DNA of 64,000 nucleotides from Candidatus Reidiella endopervernicosa. GTDB taxonomy: Bacteria > Pseudomonadota > Gammaproteobacteria > GCF-013343005. This document shows, piece after piece, positions 29,880 through 39,530 of this stretch (position 1 is the first letter of the stretch; each line of letters begins with the position of its first letter). The translations under genes and the position numbers were made by a program. Where the stretch lies: NCBI RefSeq assembly GCF_013343005.1, contig NZ_CP054491.1, forward strand, positions 2,834,501 through 2,898,500, given 5' to 3'. Under the pieces are notes generated by a model that was not told the origin of the DNA, ran no database searches, and saw only the letters and a list, made by a program, of their open reading frames with translations.

Positions 29880-30677
29880 CTACTTAAGCTCACGAATACG
29901 CCGCTCGATCAGTTTACGAATCACACGGGAAACGGCGGCAAATCCGAAGCCAGCGGTAACGAAAGTGGCTGAGCCATAACCGTAGTTACAGTCGAGCGTA
30001 GCACCCTTCACACCCGGTTTGCGCTGACAGACCGATCCATCGGGCTTTGGATAGACCTGCTGCTCACTTGAGAAGACACACTCAACGCTGAAACGGCGTT
30101 TCGGATTATTGGTATAGCCGTAACGACTGCGTAGCGTCGAACGCACCTTGGCGGCCAGCGGATCATTATAGGTTTTACTCAGATCGGCGATCTCGATGGC
30201 GGTTGGATCACTTAATCCACCGGCGCCACCGGTGGTGATAATGGGAATTTTATTGCGCCGACAGTAGTTAATCATCGCCGCCTTATGGCTGATCGAATCG
30301 ATGGCATCGATCACGTAGTCGTAATTTTGATCGAGGTAACGTTCGATAGTCGCCTCAACCAGCAGATCATCAATCGGGTGGCAGCGACACTCGGGGTTGA
30401 TCGCCTTCACCCGTTCCGCCATCACCGCCACCTTGGAGCGTCCGACGGTGCTCTCCAGCGTGTGTAACTGACGGTTGCTATTACTGGCCGAGATATCATC
30501 GTGGTCAATCAGTGTAATCTCACCAATACCGCTACGCGCTAACGCCTCAACCGCCCACGAGCCAACACCACCGATACCGATCACGCAGATATGCGCCGCT
30601 TCCAGCCACGCCACCTCGCGTTCACCATAGAGACGGGCAATGCCGCCAAAGCGTTCCTGATAGACCTCCGTACTCAT
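29880..30677 (-). CDS. tcdA: tRNA threonylcarbamoyladenosine dehydratase
   Basis: A 265-residue E1-like (ThiF/MoeB fold) enzyme that cyclises t6A37 of tRNA to ct6A. The nucleotide-binding loop is VIGIGGVGSWAVEALARSG, followed by DHDDISASNSNRQ, and the family-specific ITTGGAGGLSDPTAIEIADL and SRYGYTNNPKRRF segments. Length and motif order fit TcdA (YgdL/CsdL) rather than MoeB or ThiF. No CsdA/CsdE partner gene lies nearby. Confidence 0.9.
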   Translation of the reverse strand: MSTEVYQERFGGIARLYGEREVAWLEAAHICVIGIGGVGSWAVEALARSGIGEITLIDHDDISASNSNRQLHTLESTVGRSKVAVMAERVKAINPECRCHPIDDLLVEATIERYLDQNYDYVIDAIDSISHKAAMINYCRRNKIPIITTGGAGGLSDPTAIEIADLSKTYNDPLAAKVRSTLRSRYGYTNNPKRRFSVECVFSSEQQVYPKPDGSVCQRKPGVKGATLDCNYGYGSATFVTAGFGFAAVSRVIRKLIERRIRELK

Positions 30678-30693
30678 TCAACTCAAGATTCCA

Positions 30694-31929
30694 TCAAACC
30701 ACATCATTCGAAATCAGGCCTCTAAACAACGGCCGGACTTTGACCGGCTCAGCCTTGCCCTTCGCTTCAATCTCACGTTGATTACCAAACAGGTAGTCGG
30801 AACCGAGCACGTAGTACATATCGGTTGAGGCGAGGATCTCATTCAGCTCCGCATTATCACAGAGCCGTTTAGCGGTATTAACACTATCACCCAGCAGGTC
30901 GTAGCTCTTGCGCGCATTGCCCCCCATCACACCCTCAACAACTGGACCGGTGTGGATACCGGTACCCACACCGAGCCCATGTATTTCAAGCAGTGGTCGA
31001 ACCGCCTCCAGCATCGCAATCGCTGCCTCTGCGGCTGCCTCAGGCGAGGAGAAGACCAACATGATTTCATCCGCTGTCAGCTTGACCTTGATCGCCTGGT
31101 ACTTCACCCAGACCGGTTCTGCTGCTTCATAGTAGGCGTTCATCACCGCGACTACCTCTTCAGGAGACCGGGTTTCACTCCAGCGGGTAAAACCACGAAT
31201 ATCGGTAAACACCATCGAACGTTCGTGACGCTTGAGGCTCAGCACCTCCGGATTGTTCACCGCCTTGGAGAGTAAATCAGTACCGAGAAACCACTCCGAA
31301 TATTCCCGCAGTTGCTGCGCGGTGCGCATCAGAACGTTGTGGTAGCGTTCCGTATTGATATTGGCAAAACCAAACACCATGCCCAGCAGCGGAATTACCA
31401 TCACCACGAACTGGTGCGAGGCCGATGCCATAAACTCCCCATAGGAGCTGTAACCATCCTTGAGCACTTCAAGAATCATATAGAGCGCCAGAAAGATGCA
31501 GGTTCTGACCACGCTCTCGAGCATGATCATCGCATCGTGTAGCTCCTCATTTGCCGTACCGTCACGCACCTGTTGAGTAATACCGATAGCAATAGCAAAA
31601 CCCCAGTAGGCGATATGGTGGGGGGACTCAAAGAACTCCATCCCCTCCAGCGACACTTCGAACAGGGTATAGATTGCGGGGGCGATCAGATTACCGACAA
31701 ATTGCCGATTAAGCCCACGATGTAGCCAGCTGCCGTAGAACATCGCCTGGATAACAGCCGCTGAAATAATCACATAGGGATCGATCTCATAGAGGTAGCT
31801 GAGTGCATCATGCAGCAGCAGCTCCAGAATGATACTGGCCAGCGGGTAATGGAAGGTGTTGGTGAAGAACTCATGCACAATGTAGCGTGTGCGTGTCCCC
31901 TTCAGCCGCGCTGTGACATCTAAATCCAT
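30694..31929 (-). CDS. Membrane class III adenylate/guanylate cyclase
   Basis: A 411-residue protein with about five or six N-terminal hydrophobic segments (residues 25-205) and a C-terminal class III cyclase domain. The metal-binding Asp is in MVFTDIRGFTRWSE and the second in VKLTADEIMLVFSS; KSYDLLGDSVNTAKRLCD holds the transition-state Asn and Arg region. ATP versus GTP preference cannot be set with confidence. It is followed at 16 bp by tcdA on the same strand. Candidate effector: the cNMP-binding protein at 23.2-26.1 kb. Confidence 0.85.
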   Translation of the reverse strand: MDLDVTARLKGTRTRYIVHEFFTNTFHYPLASIILELLLHDALSYLYEIDPYVIISAAVIQAMFYGSWLHRGLNRQFVGNLIAPAIYTLFEVSLEGMEFFESPHHIAYWGFAIAIGITQQVRDGTANEELHDAMIMLESVVRTCIFLALYMILEVLKDGYSSYGEFMASASHQFVVMVIPLLGMVFGFANINTERYHNVLMRTAQQLREYSEWFLGTDLLSKAVNNPEVLSLKRHERSMVFTDIRGFTRWSETRSPEEVVAVMNAYYEAAEPVWVKYQAIKVKLTADEIMLVFSSPEAAAEAAIAMLEAVRPLLEIHGLGVGTGIHTGPVVEGVMGGNARKSYDLLGDSVNTAKRLCDNAELNEILASTDMYYVLGSDYLFGNQREIEAKGKAEPVKVRPLFRGLISNDVV

Positions 31930-31951
31930 CTCTCTGAAACCCTCTTCCTAT

Positions 31952-33220
31952 TTATCTGCGTGGAGCATACTGCGCACCATCATCAACATCTACTTTGCGC
32001 AACACCAGCGCACCGACCACAAACAGGATCAACAGCGTCAACATCGAGAGCCGTGGACTACCGCTTACCGCACTCGCCCACCCCACCATCACCGGGCCAA
32101 GTACCGCCGCGAATTTACCCAGCATGTTATAAAAACCGAAAAATTCGGCCGACTTGTCGGCGGGAATAATATGCGCATAGAGCGAACGGCTCAGCGATTG
32201 AATACCGCCCTGCACCAGACCGATCACCACGGCCAACAAGTAGAACTCTTTAACATGCTCCATCTGTGCCGCCCAGATCACCACCACGATGTAGACAGCG
32301 ATCGCAATATAGATACCGCTACGCGCGCCGATACGGCTACCGAGCCAACCAAAGGCGAGCGCCGCTGGGAATCCGACACCCTGAGTGATCAGCAGTGCGA
32401 CGATCAGGCTATTGGAATCGAAGCCGAGTGACAAACCGTAGTCGACCGCCATGCGTACGATGGTATCGACGCCATCGATATAGAACCAGTAGGCGATCAG
32501 AAACAGAAAGATATTGCGCAGCGCACGTATCTCGCGAAAGGTCTCCCGCAACTGAGACCAACCCGCCACAACTGCCGCTCGCGCCCCAATACCGCTACCA
32601 TCTGTTTCTGTGACATAACGAGCCAGAGGCAGTGTGAAAAGCGCCCACCAGATCGCCACGGTGAAGAATGAGAGTTTCACCGCTTCGGCGGCATCGGTCA
32701 GGCCAAAGGTCTGTGGGCTTAGCGTCATCCAGACGTTAACCGCAAATAGAAGGCCACCGCCAAGATAGCCAAGCGCGTAGCCGAGCGCCGAGACACGCTC
32801 ATACTCGGGCTTATCTGCGACGAAGACCAACAGCGAATCGGAGAAACTGATACTGCCGGAGAAGCCGATGGTTGCCAGTACATAGAGCACTACCGCCAGC
32901 CACCAATCGCCCTGCGCTACCCACGGCAGTAGCGCAGTCATCAAAATACCCAGCGTGGCGAAGGTAAGCAGAAAGCGTTTACGAGCCCCACAGCGGTCAG
33001 CGATCGCGCCTAATAGTGGTGCCAGTATTACGATTACCAGACTCGCCACCGAGTTGGCGATACCGAGGCGGAAGGTACTCTCGGTTACGCTCGCACCCGC
33101 ACTCCAGTACTGTTTAAAAAAGAGCGGGAAGAAACCTGCCATGATGGTAGTGGCGTAGGCAGAGTTGGCCCAGTCATAGAGCGCCCAGGAGATCGCCTCG
33201 CGTCGTTTTTGCAGAGCCAC
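31952..33220 (-). CDS. MFS transporter, UMF1/Atg22-like
   Basis: A 422-residue membrane protein with about 12 helices. The start (KRREAISWALYDWANSAYATT) is a hallmark of the UMF1/Atg22-type MFS family, with GAIADRCGARKRFLL as the loop 2-3 motif. The ATG lies close to the tatD gene, on the same strand. The transported substrate is unknown. Confidence 0.82.
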   Translation of the reverse strand: MALQKRREAISWALYDWANSAYATTIMAGFFPLFFKQYWSAGASVTESTFRLGIANSVASLVIVILAPLLGAIADRCGARKRFLLTFATLGILMTALLPWVAQGDWWLAVVLYVLATIGFSGSISFSDSLLVFVADKPEYERVSALGYALGYLGGGLLFAVNVWMTLSPQTFGLTDAAEAVKLSFFTVAIWWALFTLPLARYVTETDGSGIGARAAVVAGWSQLRETFREIRALRNIFLFLIAYWFYIDGVDTIVRMAVDYGLSLGFDSNSLIVALLITQGVGFPAALAFGWLGSRIGARSGIYIAIAVYIVVVIWAAQMEHVKEFYLLAVVIGLVQGGIQSLSRSLYAHIIPADKSAEFFGFYNMLGKFAAVLGPVMVGWASAVSGSPRLSMLTLLILFVVGALVLRKVDVDDGAQYAPRR

Positions 33221-33250
33221 TTCAACGACCTCCCTGTCGAGGGACTCTGG

Positions 33251-34018
33251 TCATCCGGCCAGCCCGAAGATACGACGTGCATTCTGCGCACTAATACGCG
33301 CCAACACCTCACGATTGATATTGCGTAGCTCAGCCATCGCATCGAGAATCAGCGGTAGATTGGTCGGAGAGTTTCGCTCGTTGCGATGCGGATAGGGGGC
33401 CATATCGGGTGCGTCGGTCTCGAGCACAATTGCATTCAGTGGTACTTCACGCACCAGCTGCCGCAGCTTGGTCGCTTTCTCATAGGTCAGAGCCCCACCA
33501 AAGCCGAGTTTGAATCCCATCGAGAGGTAGCGTTTGGCCTGATGCAGACTGCCATTGAATGCGTGGGCGATGCCGCCAGGTACCTTGGCGCGCTGCAGCA
33601 TATCGAGCACCTCATCATGCGCCTTACGCACATGCAGTATCACCGGTAGACCGTGGTTACGGGCGACCTCTAGCTGCGCCTCAAATAGAAAACGCTGCCG
33701 ATCCCGGTCAGATCCCTTGTGATAGTAGTCGAGACCGATCTCTCCCATCGCCAACGGCTGATGCTTTTCGATATAAAGCTCCAGGTCATCGAGGTGCTCA
33801 TTCTCATGCCTCTCAATGACCATCGGATGAAGCCCCAGGGCGGGGTGTAACATCGGCTCATCGGCACTCACCTCAAGCAGGTGATCCCAGCTATCCCTAC
33901 TGATTCCAGGGACAATAATATCGGTCATGCCAAAGGCACGGCACTGCTGCAGAATCGCGGCGCGATCCGCATCAAATTCTGGCAGGTCAATATGGCAGTG
34001 GCTGTCGATCAGATCCAT
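33251..34018 (-). CDS. tatD: TatD-family metal-dependent hydrolase
   Basis: A 255-residue TIM-barrel hydrolase. The metal-binding HxH is in MDLIDSHCHIDLPEFD; GEIGLDYY holds the bridging Glu; PVILHVRKAHDEVL and GIAHAFNGS hold later His ligands; and LETDAPDMAPYPHRNERNSP holds the final Asp. This last segment is typical of YcfH/YjjV-like members. Likely a DNase/phosphodiesterase; exact role is unclear within the family. Confidence 0.88.
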   Translation of the reverse strand: MDLIDSHCHIDLPEFDADRAAILQQCRAFGMTDIIVPGISRDSWDHLLEVSADEPMLHPALGLHPMVIERHENEHLDDLELYIEKHQPLAMGEIGLDYYHKGSDRDRQRFLFEAQLEVARNHGLPVILHVRKAHDEVLDMLQRAKVPGGIAHAFNGSLHQAKRYLSMGFKLGFGGALTYEKATKLRQLVREVPLNAIVLETDAPDMAPYPHRNERNSPTNLPLILDAMAELRNINREVLARISAQNARRIFGLAG

Positions 34019-34065
34019 CGCGCTATTGTAGTGTCCATTGCCCAGCCGACCAAGGCTCTACCTTG

Positions 34066-34092
34066 TATACTATTGGGCTCACCCCAATAGTA
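34066..34092 (+). promoter_or_regulatory. -10 element overlapped by a 10-bp perfect inverted repeat upstream of the PreP-like gene
   Basis: An extended -10 (TGTATACT, hexamer at 34066-34071) is overlapped by the inverted repeat TACTATTGGG (34068-34077) and CCCAATAGTA (34083-34092) around the spacer CTCAC. The PreP-like ATG follows at 34137. The arms are exact. It may be a repressor operator or a 5' UTR stem; no T run follows, so it is not a terminator. Confidence 0.5.
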
Positions 34093-34136
34093 AGGTGTAA
34101 TTCCCCTTTTTCGGTCGCCAAGGAAACCCGTTAACG

Positions 34137-37053
34137 ATGAGTAATCCGCAAACGCACCCCAGTTTCGAGTGGGTGCAGAACAGTTCGATCCCCTCTCTCA
34201 ATATCGAAGTCGAGATCTATCGTCACAAGGTGACCGGCGCCCAGCATATTCATCTCGCCACCGATGACGATCAAAACACCTTCCTGGTCGGGTTCAAGAC
34301 CGTCCCCCAGGACTCGACCGGCGTGGCCCATATTCTCGAACACACCTCACTCTGCGGCAGTCGCAACTATCCAGTACGCGATCCCTTTTTCATGATGACG
34401 CGCCGTTCACTCAACACCTTCATGAACGCCTTCACCAGCAGCGACTGGACCGCCTACCCCTTTGCCAGTCGCAACCGTAAGGATTTCGACAACCTCTCCA
34501 AGGTCTATCTCGATGCGGTCTTCTTTCCCACTCTCGATAGACTCGACTTCGCTCAGGAGGGCCACCGGGTTGAATTCGCCGAGGCGGACAACGGCAACAG
34601 TGAGCTGCAGTTCAAGGGGGTGGTTTTCAACGAGATGAAGGGAGCGATGAGTTCACCCGTCTCCACTCTATGGCAGACCCTGACCCGCGAACTCTTCCCG
34701 ACTATCACCTACCACCACAACAGCGGTGGTGAGCCAGCCAACATCCCCGATCTGAGCTACGAGGAGCTGAAGGCGTTTCATGCCGATCACTATCACCCTT
34801 CCAACGCACTGTTCATGACCTTTGGCGATATTTCTGCCAACGAACACCAGGCGCTGTTTGAGGAGCGTGCATTGAAAGAGTTCAGCCACAAGGAACTCGA
34901 TATTGATGTACCTGATGAGCAGCGCTATACACAGCCGATCACTATAGAGGAGCACTACGCACTCGATGGTGAGGATGAGACCAGCGACAAGACCCACATA
35001 GTGCTCGGTTGGCTGCTCGATAAGAGCACCGACATGGATAAGGTACTGACCGCCCATCTGGTCAGTGGTGTGCTGCTCGACAACGGCGCTTCACCACTAC
35101 GTCATGTACTCGAGACCACCGAGCTCGGTTCTGCACCCTCGCCCCTCTGTGGTCCGCAGGACTCTAATCGTGAAATGGTCTTCGCCTGTGGCATCGAGGG
35201 TTCCAACCCTGAGCAGGCCGAGGCGGTCGAAGCGTTGATTCTGGATGTGCTTAAAAAGGTCGCCGATGAGGGCGTTGAGCAAGAGATGGTCGAGGCGGTA
35301 CTGCACCAGCTTGAACTCTCACAGCGCGAGATCAGCGGCGACGGCTTCCCCTACGGTCTACACCTGATCCTGCAGGCACTCGGTCCTACCCTGCACGGTG
35401 CTGATCCGGTAGCGGCTATTGATATCGACCCGATCCTTACCCGCCTGCGTGAGCAGATTAAAGATCCCGAGTTTATTAAATCAGAGGTGCGCGCCCTACT
35501 CGACAATCAGCACCGTGTACGCCTGGTAATGGCTCCCGACACAGAATTGAGCAGCAAGCGTGCAGCGGCTGAGGCCGAGCGCCTAGCTGGCATTAAGACC
35601 CGCATGAACAGCGATCAAATCGCCGAAACCATCAAACTGGCTGCCGACCTCGAGACCCGACAAAACCAGCAGGATGATCCCGACGTGTTACCCAAGGTGG
35701 GTCTCGATGACATCCCCGATGAGCTGCCGATACCCGAGGGTGAAGAGCAACAGGTCGGCTCTACACCAACTACCTGGTTCTCTCGCAGCACCAACGGCAT
35801 CGTCTACCAAGATTTGGTGATCGAAATACCAGTGCTTGAACCCGAGCTCTCCGGCCTGCTGCCGATGCTCAGCGACATCATCACTGAGGTGGGCTGCGGC
35901 GGACGCGACTACCTGACCACCCAGGCACTGCAGGCCGCAGTCACGGGCGGTATCGGTTCGCGCACCTCGGTACGTAGCAGTGTTGAAGATCTCGATAGCA
36001 ATCGCAGCCTGTTTGTCCTCTCCGGTAAGGCACTCAATCGCAATCACGAAGCACTCGAAGCACTACTACTCGATACCCTTGAGACGGCTCGTTTCGATGA
36101 ACTACCACGACTACGTGAACTGGTCGGCCAGGAGCGCCTGCATCAGGAGCAGTCCGTAACCAGCCACGGCCACGGACGGTGACAGAGCGCGCCGCCAGGC
36201 GAGCAGACGCGTGCGGCGGCCCTCGCCCAGTCAACTCTGGCCGCGCCTATGCTTCGATCCCGAGAGTCCAGACCTGACGACCGCTGGATGGCTGAAAGTT
36301 ATCGCAGTTCTGCGCACAACCTGAGCACGTTCTGCCGTAACATGCTGCCTCAACGTGCGCCAGCGCTCGATTGGAGAATCTAACTCAGAAGGGTGCGATT
36401 GGGCTATCGAAGCGCCGCCCGGTAGCACCGCTATCGCGGTAGTGCACGAATCACAACTCACGTTCTGACCACGAAGGCGATCCAGGCGGTGCGGTAAGCT
36501 CGACAAACCTCAACCCAGGTGATTTTGCCGCGGCCTATGCCGCGACCTGGCAGCCCACCGACGCACCCCGCACTGATGGTTCAACTAGGCCGATTCCTGC
36601 GCAAATTTCAACCTGATTCCATCGTGAACGGGTGGTGCCACGGCGGCGCCGCTAGTACGCGATCTCAGGACTGCGAACGTTTTGAACTTGATGATCGAGA
36701 CCCAGCCTAGGAGATACTCTCGACTTAATGATTGCCTCCATCGACTGGTTCTGAGTACAATCACGGTCGCACTTCATCGAAAGCGTCGATCCCGGCTGGT
36801 AGGCGGCTACATGACAAACCGGCACTCGGCGGGTGGGCACGCTTGTTGCGCTTCATATGCGAAGCGCACTGCTGGTCGCACCCGAGCATCGTCGCCGTTT
36901 GCCGTCAGCGTGGTACTCGCCACATACTGAGGCGACCTCGCAAACGTGCGCCGAACTTACCTAAAACCTGAAATTGCCAGCACCGCGGTGATCACCAGCT
37001 CCGCTATTCTCGATAGTCAGAGCGATCTCGGACTGGAACGTATTGACCTCTGA
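34137..37053 (+). pseudogene. PreP-like M16C metalloprotease gene with a garbled 3' third
   Basis: The first 681 codons are a clean PreP/Cym1-type insulinase-family peptidase. The inverted zinc motif HILEH is in GVAHILEHTSLCGSRNYPV near residue 65, and the second peptidase half begins around residue 540. From about 36174 the frame collapses, yet fragments of the expected protein appear in alternating frames, e.g. PALMVQLGRFLRK near 36555 and AGRRLHDKP near 36797. The last 30 or so codons before TGA 37053 are clean again (EIASTAVITSSAILDSQSD). Total span (2917 bp, about 972 codons) equals full family length. Either the 36174-36950 stretch is poor consensus or the gene is decaying locally. Confidence 0.8.
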
Positions 37054-37064
37054 ATAGAACAGAC

Positions 37065-37991
37065 ATGACCAAGGCATTAGAGATAAGCGGTCTCAAAAAG
37101 ACCTATAAAAACGGATTTGTCGCCCTCAACGGTATCGACCTCACAGTCGAGCAAGGTGACTTCTTCGCCCTGCTCGGTCCCAATGGTGCCGGCAAATCGA
37201 CCACCATTGGCATCATCACCGCACTGGTCAACAAGAGCGGTGGCAACGTTAAGGTGTTTGGCAAGGATATCGAACAGGATGAGATGGATGCGAAGCGCAT
37301 GCTTGGCCTGGTGCCGCAGGAGTTCAATTTCAACATGTTTGAACCAGTCGAAGAGGTGGTACTCAATCAGGCCGGCTATTACGGGCTGACCACCGCAGAG
37401 GCACGAGAGCGTTGCGACTACGCATTAAAGAAACTAGGTCTCTGGGAGAAGCGCCGCGATATACCTCGCCAGCTCTCCGGCGGGATGAAACGTCGTCTGA
37501 TGATTGCTCGTGCACTGGTGCACAAACCAAAACTACTCATTCTCGATGAGCCAACCGCTGGCGTCGATATCGAACTACGCCGTTCGATGTGGAGTTTTCT
37601 GCGTGAGGTTAATGAGAGTGGCACCACCATTATTCTCACCACTCACTACCTGGAGGAGGCGGAGAGCCTCTGCCGCAACATCGCCATTATCGATAAGGGC
37701 GACATCGTCGAGCACAGCAGCATGAAGGCGCTGCTCAACAAACTCGATCGCGAGACACTGGTACTCGATATCAGAGAACCACTTGAGCAGCCACCCCAGC
37801 TCTGTGGCTATCCACTCGAACTGACTGATCCGCACACCATGGAGGTCGAGATACAGCGAGAACAGGGACTCAACCCGCTCTTTGCCGAACTGGGTGAAAA
37901 CGGCATCGAAGTACTCAGCATGCGTAACAAGGCCAACCGCCTTGAGGAGCTCTTTCTCGACATGGTAGAGACCGGGGAGGATCGTCCATGA
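37065..37991 (+). CDS. ABC transporter ATP-binding protein (ABC-2 exporter type)
   Basis: A 308-residue ATPase. Walker A is GPNGAGKSTT, the Q-loop region is LVPQEFNFN, the signature is QLSGGMKRRL, Walker B is LLILDEPTAGVD, and the H-loop is LTTHYLEEAE. This resembles the YadG/NodI group of drug or polysaccharide exporters. It begins 11 bp after the PreP-like gene and overlaps its permease by 4 bases. Confidence 0.88.
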   Translation: MTKALEISGLKKTYKNGFVALNGIDLTVEQGDFFALLGPNGAGKSTTIGIITALVNKSGGNVKVFGKDIEQDEMDAKRMLGLVPQEFNFNMFEPVEEVVLNQAGYYGLTTAEARERCDYALKKLGLWEKRRDIPRQLSGGMKRRLMIARALVHKPKLLILDEPTAGVDIELRRSMWSFLREVNESGTTIILTTHYLEEAESLCRNIAIIDKGDIVEHSSMKALLNKLDRETLVLDIREPLEQPPQLCGYPLELTDPHTMEVEIQREQGLNPLFAELGENGIEVLSMRNKANRLEELFLDMVETGEDRP

Positions 37992-38761
37992 ACAGTCGCA
38001 GCTACACCGTCGCCTTCATGACACTGGTGCGCAAGGAGATGCGCCGCTTCTTCCGCATCTGGCCACAGACCATCCTGCCACCAATCATCACCACCTCGCT
38101 CTACTTTGTGATCTTTGGCACGCTGATCGGCAGTCAGATTAGCCCTATCGATGGTTCCACCTATATGGAATACATCGCACCTGGCATCATTCTGATGAGC
38201 ATCATCAGTAACTCCTACGCCAACGTCGTCTCCTCTTTTTATGGATCGAAGTTTCAACGTTTCATTGAGGAGGTACTGATCGCACCGATCCCGGCCTGGG
38301 TCATTTTGCTCGGTTATATCAGCGGCGGTGTGGCCCGCGGTCTGACGGTCGGTCTGGTCGTTGCTATCATCGCCTCACTCTTCACCGATTTCCCGATGCA
38401 CAATATTGCAGTGACGCTGATAGTGGCCGTATTAACGGCCGTACTCTTCTCACTGGGTGGCTTTATCAACGCCGTCTACGCCAAGAGCTTCGATGACATC
38501 TCTATCATCCCCACCTTCGTACTAACGCCACTCACCTATCTCGGTGGTATCTTCTATTCGATCGAGATGCTGCCGCCGATCTGGCGCGACCTTTCTCTCT
38601 TCAACCCAATCCTCTACATGATCAATGCCACCCGCTACGGCATGCTCGGCATCAGCGACATCGACATCGTCACCGCATTTGCCATCATCATCGCCTTTAT
38701 CGTGGCACTGTTCAGCTTCTCGCTCTATCTGCTCAAACGAGGTGTCGGCATTCGAAACTAG
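37988..38761 (+). CDS. ABC-2 type permease (YadH-like)
   Basis: A 257-residue integral membrane protein with about six helices, of the ABC-2/YadH family (IWPQTILPPIITTSLYFVIFG; PLTYLGGIFYSIEMLPPIWR). It is the partner of the preceding ATPase, with which it shares an ATGA overlap. The substrate is not deducible. The gene ends just before a strong terminator. Confidence 0.87.
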   Translation: MNSRSYTVAFMTLVRKEMRRFFRIWPQTILPPIITTSLYFVIFGTLIGSQISPIDGSTYMEYIAPGIILMSIISNSYANVVSSFYGSKFQRFIEEVLIAPIPAWVILLGYISGGVARGLTVGLVVAIIASLFTDFPMHNIAVTLIVAVLTAVLFSLGGFINAVYAKSFDDISIIPTFVLTPLTYLGGIFYSIEMLPPIWRDLSLFNPILYMINATRYGMLGISDIDIVTAFAIIIAFIVALFSFSLYLLKRGVGIRN

Positions 38762-38791
38762 TCAGCTCATTTAACTGACAGCAGCGCAATA

Positions 38792-38827
38792 AAAAAGGCC
38801 GACCCCGTTTCCGGGATCGGCCTTTTT
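38792..38827. terminator. Bidirectional intrinsic terminator
   Basis: The stem is AAAAAGGCCGACCCCG paired with CGGGATCGGCCTTTTT, with one mismatch and a short loop. It separates the ABC permease gene from the convergent peroxiredoxin gene and has A and T runs suitable for both directions. Confidence 0.88.
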
Positions 38828-38843
38828 ACAGGCTCGTTAAGAC

Positions 38844-39449
38844 TTAGAGCTTGTCGGCGTTATCAGCCAGGTACTCAGCAACGCCATCAGGGGTCGCCTT
38901 CATACCGGCGTCGCCCTTGTTCCAACCCGCTGGACAAACCTCACCGTGCTCTTCGGTGAACTGCAGCGCATCGATCATGCGCAGCATCTCATCGATGTTA
39001 CGGCCCAGAGGAAGATCGTTAACAACCTGGTGGCGAACATTACCAGCGGTGTCAATCAGGAATGAAGCGCGGAATGCAACGCCAGCAGCAGGATGCTCAA
39101 CGTCATAGTCCTGGCAGATGCTGTGGTTGATATCAGCAACCAGAGGGTACTTAACCGCACCGATACCACCATCATTGATGGCGGTGTTGCGCCATGCGTT
39201 GTGGGTGAAGTGTGAATCGATTGAGACACCGATTACTTCAACGTTGCGAGACTTGAACTCCTCGAGGCGGTGATCGAAAGCGATCAGCTCTGAAGGACAT
39301 ACGAAGGTGAAGTCGAGCGGGTAGAAGAAGACAACCGCGTACTTGCCCTTGATGGACTCTTTCAGGTTGAAGTTGGGAACGATCTCGCCATTACCCAGTA
39401 CAGCATTCGCAGTAAAATCGGGAGCCTCGCGGCCTACCAGTACACCCAT
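38844..39449 (-). CDS. 2-Cys peroxiredoxin (Prx1/AhpC type)
   Basis: A 201-residue typical 2-Cys peroxiredoxin. The peroxidatic Cys is in YPLDFTFVCPSELIAF, the resolving Cys is in EVCPAGWNKGD near the C-terminus, and RASFLIDTAGNVRHQ is conserved. It reduces H2O2 and organic peroxides in the cytoplasm. The start MGVLVGREAPDFTANAV is standard and the SD is GAGGAATTACC. A good promoter and an inverted repeat lie upstream. Confidence 0.92.
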   Translation of the reverse strand: MGVLVGREAPDFTANAVLGNGEIVPNFNLKESIKGKYAVVFFYPLDFTFVCPSELIAFDHRLEEFKSRNVEVIGVSIDSHFTHNAWRNTAINDGGIGAVKYPLVADINHSICQDYDVEHPAAGVAFRASFLIDTAGNVRHQVVNDLPLGRNIDEMLRMIDALQFTEEHGEVCPAGWNKGDAGMKATPDGVAEYLADNADKL

Positions 39450-39479
39450 GGTAATTCCTCCAAATTGGTTAATTTTAGA

Positions 39480-39497
39480 CTCTGTCTAGAAACAGAG
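39480..39497. promoter_or_regulatory. Inverted repeat at the peroxiredoxin transcription start region
   Basis: CTCTGT and ACAGAG arms around a 6-bp spacer (CTAGAA), positioned just downstream of the -10 of the peroxiredoxin promoter. This position suits a repressor operator; no specific regulator is assigned. Confidence 0.45.
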
Positions 39498-39501
39498 CGC
39501 A

Positions 39502-39530
39502 ATAGTATGCCTTATCGTTTTTCGGGTCAA
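39502..39530 (-). promoter_or_regulatory. Sigma-70 promoter of the peroxiredoxin gene
   Basis: On the minus strand, TTGACC (39530-39525) and TACTAT (39507-39502) are separated by exactly 17 bp. The -35 overlaps the last codons of prfC. The peroxiredoxin ATG is about 50 bp downstream. Confidence 0.65.

Noticed and set aside
36183-37053. Several ORFs of 60-90 codons on both strands between the PreP-like gene and the ABC genes
   Set aside because: The region is the garbled remainder of the PreP-like gene; the short ORFs are fragments in shifting frames.
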